This document shows positions 39,376-52,205 of a stretch of DNA of 64,000 bases, piece after piece; position 1 is the first letter of the stretch; the number at the start of each line of letters is the position of its first letter. The notes under the pieces were generated by a model. It was given only the letters and a program-made list of their open reading frames with translations. It was not told where the DNA came from and did not search any database. The position numbers were made by a program, and so were the translations under genes. The stretch spans positions 24,453,374 to 24,517,373 of the forward strand of contig NW_024881261.1 in NCBI RefSeq assembly GCF_018691265.1, given 5' to 3'. Source of the DNA: Tyto alba. Lineage: Eukaryota; Chordata; Aves; Strigiformes; Tytonidae.

Positions 39376-42300
39376 TTTTTATTTTTTTTTTTTCCCCCTT
39401 AGTTTTTGTAGGGCAGAGAAGGAGAAGGTAAGTTTCTTCCTCCTTCATTCCAGCCTTCTTGGGAGGGGAGATATATTCTTTCATGCACAACTCCTGTGAT
39501 GAAATGCTGCTTTTTAGAAATACTGTTTAGTGAAAGAGCTTGTGTGACTCTCTGAAACTTAACAGCTGACCATAAGTTTCTTAATAATAGCATTAAGACT
39601 AGCACAAGGTATCACTAAACATGTCTTGTTAGTGTTGTAGTGGCTGGGTATACACAGACAGGGGAAGTCAAAATGACCAGTTTGTCAGAGGGAGCCTCTC
39701 AGTGTTGTCATATTTGGGTGAAATGTTTGGATTTTTCCCTTCAATCCATGAGTTGTTCTGCTGTGGAATTAGCTTTTTAGTGCCACTTGGAACATTGCTT
39801 TTTGAAATGATGTATGCAGTACTATTCCCTTGCAGCTTTTCTGTAACTTGTGATTTTTGGGTGGTTTCTCCTTCCCATTCTCCCCCCCCCTTTATTGCAT
39901 ATGCTAATTTTTTTCCCCAAAAGGTGACCCTCTGAGATTGTGCCTATGGAGTGAAGAGATGGACTGAATTGTCATAGGCTGTGGGATGAGTTATTTTTAG
40001 CTGTTGGCATTTCAGGCTGGAACACTTCATTCGGTCGTGCTTGTTAATGAGTCATCTGGAGAAAATGGGCTCCTTACTTTCAGAGAGGGTCTGTAGCAAA
40101 TAATAATAGGCTAATGTCTGCAGGAGATATTCTGTCAAGTAACTAAAGCTTCAACTAGAAAATATGTTGAAATGGAGACTTATCTCCCTGTAAGAATAAG
40201 CATGCACTCACTATTATTATTGTGTTATGATGTATATGAAAATGTCAAAAACTGGAAGACCTATGAAAAGCCTAGTAATGATATAATAGTGAAACATTTT
40301 TGAGAAAGAGGGTTAATTGAAGACAGTCACTTTTTACAGATAGAGAAGAATAACATGTAGTTGCTTCCCAATTCAGAACACTGTTCACTTCTTGAAATCT
40401 GAAATTTTCCTCTAGTTCTAGGAATCTTCTAGAAAGATTCATAACTAGATAAGCCCTATGTAAGGCTTGCATCGTTGAGAGAACCCCAAATTCACCAACA
40501 TTCAATGTATTATTTTTAAGGGTTATGCAGCATCTTTGTTTTGGGTCCCTACTGAAGACTGTATTTTATTTTTTTTTTTCTTTGTGTGTGTGATTCATAG
40601 TCTCTCCTTTGACCACTTCCCTCAAGGTTTGGAGGTTTTGTGCTCATACAACATGGGAGGCTTTGTTTTGCAGCTGGAAATGTCACCACACAAGTAAAAA
40701 ATTGAATGTAACAGTAATTAATCGAAGTTGTTAATCTGGTTGCTTTGCTTTTGTATTATTGAAATTCCAGAATTTGGTAGTGCAAGTTACTAGTTTACAA
40801 AAAAAAACCCACAAAGATTTAGGGAGAAGTGTATGAAAGACAGGGGAAAAAAGACCCCCAAACCCTCTTCTATAAAAGAAATGATTTAAAGAATAGCCTC
40901 TGTGTCAAGTGTTTTTGTCACCTTTGGTACTTCCAATGCCACTTTCGTTCTGTATGTTTACCTTCTTTTGGTTACACATCTTTCTCTTGTAAAGCATATT
41001 ACAAGTCTGAAGAGACTTTCTGTTTTGGCAGCAAGAACATATTTCCTTTAGAGCTAATAATTTTTACTCTCCATTGATTGTCTAGCTTTTGGGGTTTGCT
41101 TTTTCCAATTATCAATGGAATATTGAGATAAAGGGGAACATTTTATTTTACCTCATTCAGATTTTTTTTTTTTTTTGCTTTATTAGCACCTTGTTGACCC
41201 TTCAACTTATACTGTGCTAACCCATCTTCTCATATTGCTGTGGTCACTGCACAAAATGCTTTAAACCATTCAAGTTAAATGATTTTGGTATTACCAGTGT
41301 GTGCTGCTCCTAAATAATCCACAGGGTTTAGACTCAGTTAGTCAAGATCAATATTTTGCAGTTTAGAGATCTGGCATATATCTACATTGCAGACAATAGT
41401 GTTGTGGTCAAAACCCCTGAGAAACTTATGAATAAGCTCGTGTAAGCATAAGAATAATTCTAACTGCAGTAGCATGGAAGTTTTAATGGGGAAATTTATC
41501 TGTGTTTTAGCAGAAAGAATTAACTTATCTTAAGCATCAGGCTGCTGTGGTTAGACTGCTTCCAAATCCTGATCTCATTTGTTTATGGCCAATTTGAGTA
41601 CACTACACTGACTGTACAGGTTGTCCAGTAACTGTCTCCCTAGTAGACAATTTATTCATCTTCTCAGGTAGCAGTCTATTCTATGTATCCAGTCCTGGGA
41701 TGTCATCCCACCAGCTCAAGTTCTCCTGGTTGTAGGAGAGCCAGGCTTTTGTCTTTTCCAAAAGTGAAAGCAATGCATTTCTATGTTATCCCTTCTGAAC
41801 AGTTCTGGTTCCTTCTTCCTTAAATCTTTTTTTTTCCCCAAGTATCCTAAGATGTTGATAATAAACAGTTGGTTCTTTCTGTAGTTTCCAGTGCCATCTA
41901 ATGAAAATAAAGTTGTGGACACACAATCATGTACTTACCAAAAACTTACAAAAAGGAAATATATTTGGGAGTACATGCGTGTGCTTGTGGTAAAAAATAT
42001 TGCCTGTGTTTTTGAGCTACAGAAATTCATGTTACTACCTGCTATTAGTACATGACTACCTTAAGGGATATTCAAGACAGAGCTGTTATGAGAAACAGGG
42101 AGATTAAAAAGAACTAAAATGGAAATCTTAGTTGGTATTTACTGTTGCTTGTGCTCAAAGCAGGGTTTTCTGCACTCATTATTTGTTCATGAGGAAGATG
42201 GTTATAGTTCACTGCATGTTAACAGGAGCTTGAAGTGGATGTATACTATTGTCTTGGTCTACTTAAATATCCTGATGTATTTTTAATGTTTTCTTGGTTT

Positions 42301-43947
42301 AAATTTACTCACTGGTTACTGATGTGAAATAATTTAAAATAGCACAAGGGGTGAAGAAAAATAGATGTTTTAGCAGTGTAGTTGAATTGACATGAACCAT
42401 TTATATTATTGTAAAGAACAAAAAGTGATTTAGGTTGTGGTTAACAACTGTCACCATTGTTTTGGACTTTGTGTTAATAGAGAGTATTACTCGGATAAAA
42501 TACTTCTTAATCTGAGTCATGTATGGAAACAATTAGTTTATAATTTGGTTTTGGAACAGCTCTGCAAAACTTTCTAATATTTTATCGACTCTGAATTGGA
42601 ACCAAAACTTTGCAACTTGGTTAACTTATTTTTTACTGTTTTGATGTATTTATAGGTAAAATTACAAATTGTAAAGTTACTATAGTAAAATATTCCTCTC
42701 TGCCAGGTGTAAGTATGCATATGTCTAGGGTTTTTTTGTCAGCTGTTTACAGACAGCTTAATATGATCTGTACTACAGCTTTAGATAATCTAAATTGTAA
42801 CAAAGATGATGTCTAGGATCTCTTGATGACTGAATTATATTAAAATATTCTTGGCAAATATTCTATTAAGTTAAACAAATTCTCACTTTGTGAGCTGGAG
42901 TAACTTGATGCTTGTGAAACAGCAGTTTCAATTAGCATTCGCTAAAGGTTATTGACGGTTAACACCTGGTCTCTACTGTGGAAAGTGGGAAGCATCTATT
43001 GCAGTCTTATATGATTGTTTCATAATTGGGATTATGATCTCTAATTTGCTTTTAATTTTATAAATCTAGTCTTGTTTTCAAAACCAGTCAGTGTTACTTG
43101 TGTTCCTGTGTTTTTGTTATAGGACAAAGTTATTGATGTTAAAAAGATTAAGAAGTATACTACTTTCTAATATGATAAACAATTTACATTTTCATTAGTT
43201 ATCAAGGAAATTTGGACAGGAAAAATTTTCTGGTAGGTCTCAGAAGCATGTATTCTTCCTGTGCTACTTATGAGAAGCAAACAGATAATGATACAGGTTT
43301 TTGGGAAGTAGTATTCTTATATACAAGCTGCCAAATGTATACTAGGAGCATCAGGACCAAGTGTAAATATTTTCATAACCCTGCTCAGAAATAACAAAGG
43401 AAGTAACCTTGTTTCTTAGTGCTCCAGGACATACTTTGATGCATCCACGGGTGAAGAAGGTAAATGCTATATACTTTCCCCTGACTGCAATGTCTTTTGA
43501 TCCTTGTTGGCCATGCGTAAGGGCAGGGAGGTACTTCTGGCTATGGTGTTTTGCAACAAATACTATGGTGCAAATCCCTAGATGTATCCACAAAGTATTT
43601 GAGTCCTGGCTGATCTTTTGGAAGATCTTCCAAAAAGACAGTGGGAAGAAAACATAAACTTGTAGTGGATTACTGAACTGATGGAAATTCTCTAATAATA
43701 TTTCTGATTATCTGTCCTCAGATGAAACTTATTTTTAAATGTTTTAATTAAAAATTTAATAGAAGGAGAGAAATTTTAGTCCTCATGACCTATTCTGTAG
43801 TAATTGTATGTAATACACATTTTAAGGTTTGTGAAGGTACTCTGTGTATATATAACGTGTGTGTATTTGTAGTGCTTATTGACAAAATCAGAAATGTAAT
43901 CCTTTCATATTCTAGTGGTATAGTTTGTTTTTTGTTGTTGTTGTTCC

Positions 43948-43966
43948 TTTTTTTTTTTTTTTTTTA
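43948..43966. repeat. poly(T) tract, 19 bases
   Basis: Uninterrupted T run on the + strand after a short TTG repeat. No associated retroelement body recognised. Confidence 0.95.
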
Positions 43967-46900
43967 GTTTTCCTACAGCATTTCAGAATATCAGCAGAAA
44001 AACTTACCTTGTGATGGCCAGTGCTTCTGAGTGTAATCATGTACATTTTTGAGATAATGGAGAGGAAGAAGATATCCAGATAATCTGGAATAAGGGCAGC
44101 TTTTCAAGAACACTTGCATAAATTTGCCTGACTCCTTGCTGAGAAAAGAAAAAAAAAAAAATTACTTTGAGAAATGTCTTTAAATCATGAGCCTTAAGAG
44201 CTGATGTTTTAACCTTACATTTGAATGACTGTTACTTTTTCCATCTTGTTTCAATATGCCTAAATGCAAACACATGTGGAAAATGTTCTTTTGGCTTTTA
44301 TCAAACTGACATTTAAGTGCATTTTTTTCAACCTCGCTAACATTTGTGGTAAAATATTTCAAAGCTATGAATCTTGCAATTTGCCTATGCATTTTTTTAT
44401 TTTTTTTCTTCTTTCATATATTAACATTTGGTACTCATAATCCTAACCTGTTTGGAATTACTGGCTTTTTTCATTTGCTGTTTGTTTGGATGAGGTGATT
44501 AGGAAAATACTTTATGTGAAATTCTAGTGTGCAACAGTAAATGCTTCCATGAAGAGTCACTGTTTTCTGAACTTCAGTAAATAAAGGCAAAAAGTATGTT
44601 AATCTGCTGTATTCAATTGTAGCAATCATATTCCTAACACCTTTAGCTTTCTGTTATGTTATATGTCCATGGTGCTAACCTGTCTCCAATACTTCCTTTT
44701 TTAGCATGTTTCATTCTTCCCCTCTACTCCCCTACCCATTCCCAAGTTCTTTAATTCTGTGCCAAGCTAATAAGGAGAAGAACTAGCTCTGGGTTAAGTC
44801 AGTCACTGCCAAGCAGCTGTTACAAAGTTTTCTCATGTACCTCTGTGATTGTACCTCATTTCTAAAAGGCTGTATTTTTGCTCTTTCAGGTCCAATTTTA
44901 AATAAGATCAATTATATCTGCATCTCAATCTTAATTGGCTATACGTCAAAGACTAGGGATGAAATAGTTCATATATATAACTATCCTTTCTAGGGTTTGA
45001 ATTTTGAACACTGAGTTGTACAATTTCGAAAAATAGAGTACACTCTTTAAAGTTAAAAATATTAATTATGTTTCTTCTTACCTACAGTATTTGTTCTAAA
45101 GTATTCTCTCTTTTACTTCTGTTTAAAAATAATACCTTGTGGTTTAGTTACAGTGCTTGAATCCTGAGACTATACCTTTTCCTTAAGTCTGAATTAGATT
45201 TTACTTAGGATCAAATTATGAGGGTTTCAGCTTGCCTGCTAACACTGACCAGAGAAGGATGTCTTTCTTTCTACAACATGTGCCCCATCTGCCTGGCGGT
45301 GTGGCTGCCTGCATCGTTCTGGCATTGACCCAGGCTGTGATGAAACTGAGAATGTGACAGATGACAGGCTTGTCCAGATGTATGCATAACTACTTCTGCC
45401 ATACCCTGCAAAAAATCTGGATGCAGGTTTGGCATTATTTAGTTGTTTTTGTTGATTTGTTCCTTGATGATTTTCTTAAAAATTGGAAATAATACTTGAC
45501 GCTTTTTCTGCAGTTTTACTGGGATTTTAGTATTATTAGAGCAAGTAGTATAATAGGATGCTCTCTCATGTATTTTTTCTTTAATTCATGAAGTGATTTC
45601 ATAGACATTCTGACACAGGTTACTTAATCTGAAGATTTAAGTGGATTTGTTAAAATGCCACTAAAAGGATCAAACATTTAACTGTCAGTGTATTAGTCTG
45701 GTTCTTCTCACAGCTGGACACAAGTTATTGCCATGTCTTAATATGACTACTTCTTGCAACTAAAAATAAATATCATGGAAAAAAGTATCAATCACCATTA
45801 ATTACAAATTTTAATTAAAATCTAATTAAAATTCATCCAATAGCTTGAAAACATAACAAATCCTAGTCTACCTTCCTTTCTCGAGTTATCAACAAAGGCT
45901 GCCTCCCCAGCCCTAAATGACCTCCAAAGAAAAAGAAGTTAGACTTAAGTGCAACCTGCAACCTTTTATTGACTATTTAAGAAGTTTCCATCTTAGTGTT
46001 TTTGAAGGTTTTTATAACATTAAACAGAAATGTACAGTCCACTGGAAATATTGTATTATTATTATTATTATACAAAATAACTAGATTTTTGTCTTGCATT
46101 CATGCTGTCATTACCTGGCATACAAAAGCAAAAAGGACAAAAATTATTTTTCTTTTCTGTCTAGCTGTTTTTGGCAGCTGATTCTTTTAAAGTGTAACTC
46201 CCTGCTGGTGTATACTATTGAGTACATCTTAGGTAATAAGCAGATATATCAAAAGATATCCAGGGCAACACACCCTGCTGAAAAACAAGATATTACTTTT
46301 CTGTACTTCTTGCAGGTAAGTAACTTCTGACATACACATCAGAAGTGTGTTTTTTCGTGATGTTCTCTCTGTAGAAGACAGTTAAATGTTGTTATTCTGT
46401 GGTCATTTTACTCTTCAAAAAGAGTTTCTTTGTAGTCTAATATAAATTGTGTCCAAAAACTTAACAGCATTACTTGGATTGCTTTAATTATCCTTACTGT
46501 AGCTTCATTGCCTTATGTTGTCTGCCTTCAGTTATATAGGATGTTTTATGTGCTTATTTCTGTTGTCAGTTTGTTTTTGAAACCATGGTGAGCCAAATGT
46601 GACTGTATTTGTTGCTGTGTAACATAGAACAAGAAGGTACTCACAACTCCAAAAAGCCTCAGATTTTGTGTATAAAATGAGTTACGAGAGATGGGTATTG
46701 ATCCAGGAGAGGATTGCCAGTCATTAGGCTGGAGAATAGCCTTGGGAAATCACACAGCCTTGCTGATGACATCTTTTAGACATTATGGTGAAAAATAGAT
46801 TGAAGGAAGATTTAAAGTAGATTTGCTAATATTTATATAAAATTCTAGGAACTGGACACTGGATGATATCATGGGTTAGTGAGAGAAAAGGCATTTTTGT

Positions 46901-49522
46901 TGAATGCTTTGTGCCCAGAGGCTGTTGTAAATCTGAATGTCCCGAATGAAGGATGGTATGTTCAGTGCCATAATGCTTTGCAGGGCCTTGAAAATCTAGA
47001 TGAGTGGCTTCTGCTTGAAATGCCTGCAAAAGGGCTGGAGAGAGGTGAGCTGGTCAGAGGGATAGCCAACACAGATGATCTTTGCAGTTGTCTGGAGAGA
47101 TTAGATATTAAGATGAGTACATTTACCTGTATAGTACAGGAAATTGTGCTTTTTAAGAGGTGCAATGAGAAGGAATAGTGTAAGGTTTAAACATAGTTTG
47201 GTAAGAGGACACAGAGAAGATGGGTAGTGAATGGTTTGAGCGACAAGCAGCGTAGTGGAATTGTCAGCAGTGATACTTAAGGGGGGGGAAATTCTAACAG
47301 CTGTCTCCAGTTTGAGGTAATGGTATAGCATATGTAAGAGGAGTCTATGCCTTACAAAATTTAAGCCTCCACCTCCTGTAATGTAAGGAGGTGTATTTTG
47401 TTTTAAAATAAGCAAACAAAAAAAATCATAAAAACATTTTTCTCATTCTGGTTTGTATTCTTTTATAAAATAGCTTCTTCCATTACCCTTCTTATACTTT
47501 TTTAATAGCCATTGGTTCTGTCAAAAGTGAAGTTCACCTTTCAGTATCAAGTTCAATTAGGAGTCAAACCTTTTTAAAAAAGGGGAGGAAAAAGAAGCAA
47601 TTGACAGAAGTGCTATTGCCTTTAGTATAATGGAGCAAAACATTGACATATCCTCTTTGGTCAGTGCGAGAGTTGATCAGCAGTATCACAGCTGAAAACA
47701 TATGCTGCTGCAAATGCAAACTTGTTTTTGTTAAAATATGCTGTAATGTGGTGAACAAATTCATGGTACCAGAAATAGGGGCCCCTCTATATGGTGCTGA
47801 TTGTGGGATTTATTATTCTGTTACTTAAGGTAATGGTATGTTGCTAGGTCAGGAGAAGGGTCACAGTTCTCCGATATAGCACAGCCCTAAGAAATACTGA
47901 GATAGACCAACAATTGCAGCAAGTGAAACAAAAATATTATTCAGTCTTGCTCATAAGGTTCTAATTTTCTTGAATTATCTGAAGTGTGATAACAGTTTAC
48001 TCCTGAAACACACACAGAAGCTCTGTTTAACATTCCTGGGCCTCAGAGCAGTTTGTACAGTTGAACTTCCTTAAAATGGAGTTTTATAAAAGCAAATACC
48101 ATGTTTCTGAGGCATGTAGAATGAGAGTCTTCTCTTTGCAGGTCAGACATACAGCAGACAGTGACAAAGTCAGTGTTCCCATGCTGCCTGTGCCATCTGC
48201 TGGCATTTTGAAAAATGTCCATCTAACTGTTCATCCTCTTAAGATAAAAAGCTATTGACATTCTTAATTTTGAGGTCATGCTTGATACAACTTGGTTATC
48301 AGGCTCCTGTGGATTAAAACAACACAATTTACAATAGTCCTTTTGATGTGTCATGGAAAATGACCAACAAAAATTACTTTATTACAATTTTTCGAAGTCT
48401 CTATTTTATATAACAGAACTTTAGAGGTGTTTACTATCTTAATTAGAAAAAAAGGAGTTAGATCAGTTAATGTTCAATCCGAAATAGTGAAAGACAGTTG
48501 CCATTGTTTGTCTTATTAAGTAATTGTAAAATAATTTGTTCAGATTATTTCTTAGATAGCATATCTGTCACCTTGAAATCTTCATAATACAGACAATATT
48601 TTAAAGCTGTTTTGAATTTTTTTCTCAAATGCAGATGCTACCTATTTTATTTATTCAAACTACAAGATAGAAATATTTAAATACATACTCATCTAGATTT
48701 AGAGCTGCTAACATAGATGATCAACTACAGTATACTAAGTGTATAAGGTTTAAGATGTCATTAAATAATGTGGACATAGAAACATTAGATGCCTTTACCT
48801 AAAAGTAATTAAAATATCACTTGGCATGCAAGAATACAAAAAACCCCATGTGATTTGGGCAGTACACACTCAAGTTGATTGAAAAGGTAAAATGTCAAAT
48901 CAAAGAAAAACTATTGTCAAATTACTTAATTGGTTCATGATGGTTTATATGTCTTTGAGAAGCAATCGTTAGGAGACCTGTTGTTTTTTATTATTTTTTC
49001 CCACTCACAGCTACTTGCTATCATTTGAGGTTTCAATTGCTTGACATAGAATTGGTGGATAATTAGTAGTGTGGATAACTGTGAAAAGCATATGTAGTAA
49101 TTTAGTTTCTTGGTTCTTTCTAATTGTCTGCTCATTGGTAGTTTGCTAGGATGAGGAGCTCATTACCCAAAAATTTTAAATGGAAAGTACTGTAGAAATA
49201 AAAATGCTCATATTAGTAACATGGTATTAAAAATAAAAACCTTTTAAACAAACAAGTCATTAATTGTCAAATCTATCCCCAAAGCCATTGTTCACATACT
49301 ATAAGGAGACGGGCTGTGAGGGGAAGAGGAAGGTTATGGTTGGCAGATAGTTTTCATTTTTCACTGTGTCTGAAATAAAGATGTGTCACTGCTTTAAAAG
49401 ATGCTAAAGGTGAAGACAATAAAATATGTTTAAATACCTCTAACTGGGCAAGCTTCATTTGTTAAAAGTAAACATTTAAAGTTAATAGACCTGAAGGGCA
49501 AATCTATGCTATTAGTTAATGC

Positions 49523-49536
49523 TGACCTTGAGGTCA
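49523..49536. promoter_or_regulatory. Nuclear-receptor-type site, everted repeat with 2-base spacer
   Basis: TGACCTTGAGGTCA holds two perfect AGGTCA half-sites facing outward with a 2-base spacer. It also contains TGACCTTGA, the reverse of the TCAAGGTCA monomer site bound by ERR and NR5A receptors. Around it lie two GTAAACA forkhead-like motifs (49468-49474 and 49566-49572) and two GTTAAT half-sites of the HNF1 kind (49481-49486 and 49515-49520). The motifs are read directly; binding is inferred only. Confidence 0.4.
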
Positions 49537-49940
49537 TTTTGAACCTCAAATGTACAAATTTTACAGTAAACATTTTAATTTGCTTGCAGGAGTGCTTCCT
49601 TCTGGGTCTAATGTCTTCTGAGGTTGTTAATCCTGCTGTTTAATCCACTCATTTTGAAGTGTGCTTAGAACATAAAGGCACGATACAGCATTTGTGTACA
49701 GTCCCCCTGCAGTTTCTACAACTCCTTCATTCTAGTTCCCCTTACTGTGACACGTTGTTGTGGTTTGAGCCTGGTCAGCAGCCAAACACCGTGCGGCCAC
49801 TCTCTCCCCCTTCCGGCAATAAGAAGGGACAGGGAGCCAGGCTTGGGGTTTGAGATAGGACTGGGATGGGGAAAAAATCCTCCTTTATGGTCACGAGCAA
49901 AAGGTAGACTCATTAGGGGAAGAAAAAAAAAGAACATACA

Positions 49941-49946
49941 TTTATT
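49941..49946 (-). terminator. Polyadenylation signal AATAAA of LTR copy 2
   Basis: TTTATT on the + strand is AATAAA on the - strand. It lies downstream of the TATA-like box in the LTR's own orientation, which is the expected order for U3-R-U5 and the best evidence for the LTR strand. The same place in copy 1 is mutated. Confidence 0.6.
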
Positions 49947-50590
49947 AGAGACACTAAAAACATGTAACAGAGTAGGACAGTGAGAAGCATTGCCACATCT
50001 TGAGAACACCTTCCCCCCACCCCTCCCTTCTTCCCAGGCTCAGCTCTGCTCCCGATATCTCTACCTCCTCCCCCAGTGGCGCAGGGGCAGGGAATGGGGG
50101 GTGCAGTCAGTGCTGCCGCTTCTTCCATGTTCAGTGGGGGGAGCTTCTGGAACTTGTCCCCCTACTCCATCGTGGTCCCCCCTCTCACAGGAGACAGTCC
50201 TCCACAAGCTTTCTCCGATGTGAGTCCCTCCCACGGCTGCAGCCCTTTCTGAGCTGCTCCAGTGTGGGACTCCCCCGCATGCTGCAATCCTCCCAGCACT
50301 GAGTTACAGCAGTGGGGCTACCTTTTCCCACGAGACCCCAGCCTTCTTCAGACACACACCTTGATCACCCAGGCGAAGAACACAGGCCATAAATCAGTGT
50401 CTGCTCCACCGTAGATCTTCATGGGTGGCAGGGGGGGCCGTCCTGCCATCTCACCACAGGATACAGGGGTGTCTCTGCTCCAGCACACCTCCCCCCTCCT
50501 TTCTTCCTCTGTTCCTCCACTGACCTTGGTGTTCACGCAGCTGCCGCAACTCCTCCTCACAAGTCTGACTCCTCCTCACCACGTCCCTTC

Positions 50591-50600
50591 TTAAATATGT
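50591..50600 (-). promoter_or_regulatory. TATA-like motif of LTR copy 2
   Basis: Read on the - strand this is ACATATTTAA, shared with LTR copy 1. It would place transcription initiation roughly 30 bases lower, near 50560, running antisense to ADK. Current activity is unknown. Confidence 0.5.
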
Positions 50601-50751
50601 TATCTCAGAGGTGCAGCCAGTTGGCTCAGTTTTGGTGTAGAAGTGGAGCTGACTTGGAGCTGGGGGAGCTTCGAGAAGTTTCTCACAGGGGCCCACCCCT
50701 ACAGCTCCCTCCTGCTACCAAAACCCCCAGCACTCACTCAAACCCAGGACA

Positions 50752-51702
<951 letters not shown>

Positions 51703-51894
51703 TGATAATTTGAAGTGTTGAGTTTGAATCAACTTGATGCTCTGTATTGTCTGTGTTCATCATGAGCACTACTGTGTGGGTGCTTGTGATTCTGTTGCTC
51801 AGGCTATGCTTGTATTTTTTGACATGATTTATTTTAAAGTTGTGCTTTTTATTCTTTTCACACACTTTCTGTTAAGGTCATAGAATGACTATGC

Positions 51895-52205
51895 ACCTAG
51901 GAGTGGAAGGGAGGGTTTTAAGGAAGATTGAGCCAGGCTTTTGTCAGAGGTAGATGGTGGAAGAATAAGAGGCAAGGACAAGGTCCCTAGCTGCAGTTAG
52001 GATTATTCCAATGAGAAGAAAAAAGTCACAGTGAGAATGGGTAAACAGAGAAGTTGGTTAATCTGTGTGCTTGGAGATTTTCATAATTTACCATAATGAG
52101 TCCTTCGGCAACCAGATATAAATTTGAAGCTGGCCCTGCTTTGAGTGGTGGATTGGACTAGAGACCTGCAGAGATCCCTTCTAGCCTGCATCATTGTGTG
52201 ATTCT
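51895..52205 (+). mobile_element. Old CR1 LINE 3' end
   Basis: The block starts with GGAAGATTGAGCCAGGC, which resembles the CR1 segment after the conserved LFSLEKRR region. It ends with GATTGGACTAGAGACCTGCA, then AGATCCCTTCTAGCCTGCATCA and a single GTGATTCT unit, the typical CR1 3' terminus (consensus: GGACTAGATGA, CCTTCCAACC, then ATTCTGTG repeats). It is 5' truncated, diverged and non-coding. It lies in ADK orientation, beginning 219 bases after the exon donor. Confidence 0.88.

Larger units (their letters stand above)
39376..49755 (+). other. ADK: ADK large intron, segment between CR1 and LTR copy 2
   Basis: About 10 kb of AT-rich intron. It contains a T-rich stretch just after the CR1 remnant (39377-39393), a 14-base T run near 41163, a 19-base poly(T) at 43948-43966 and a short ATT-type run near 46048-46070. 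No exon was recognised. The frame at 46879-47178 (99 codons) has no family motif and no splice signals that would make it an exon. A candidate enhancer lies at 49440-49600. Confidence 0.8.
49756..50751 (-). mobile_element. Solo LTR of an avian ERVL-like endogenous retrovirus (copy 2)
   Basis: A 996-base GC-richer block with canonical ends: TGTTGTGGTTTGAGCC at the low end and AAACCCAGGACA at the high end, so TG...CA. The flanking 5 bases are CACGT (49751-49755) and CACTT (50752-50756), a target duplication with one mismatch. On the - strand the order is TGTCCTGGGTTTG start, TATA-like ATATTTAA near 50591-50600, and AATAAA (49941-49946) about 190 bases before the end, so the old retrovirus was antisense to ADK. 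The LTR is homologous to copy 1 over nearly its whole length. No internal viral sequence is next to it, so it is a solo LTR left by recombination between two LTRs. Frames within it are not genes. Confidence 0.9.

Noticed and set aside
46879..47178. A 99-codon open frame on the + strand
   Set aside because: No recognisable domain, no clear splice signals giving an ADK-compatible phase, and length within chance for 64 kb in six frames.
49659..50696. Overlapping open frames of 60-100 codons on both strands
   Set aside because: They lie in or at the edge of the second LTR, mirror the situation in the first, and show no family similarity.
15275..50751. A single large provirus bounded by the two LTRs
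   Set aside because: Each LTR has its own distinct 5-base target duplication and the sequence between them is ordinary intron with CR1 fragments.
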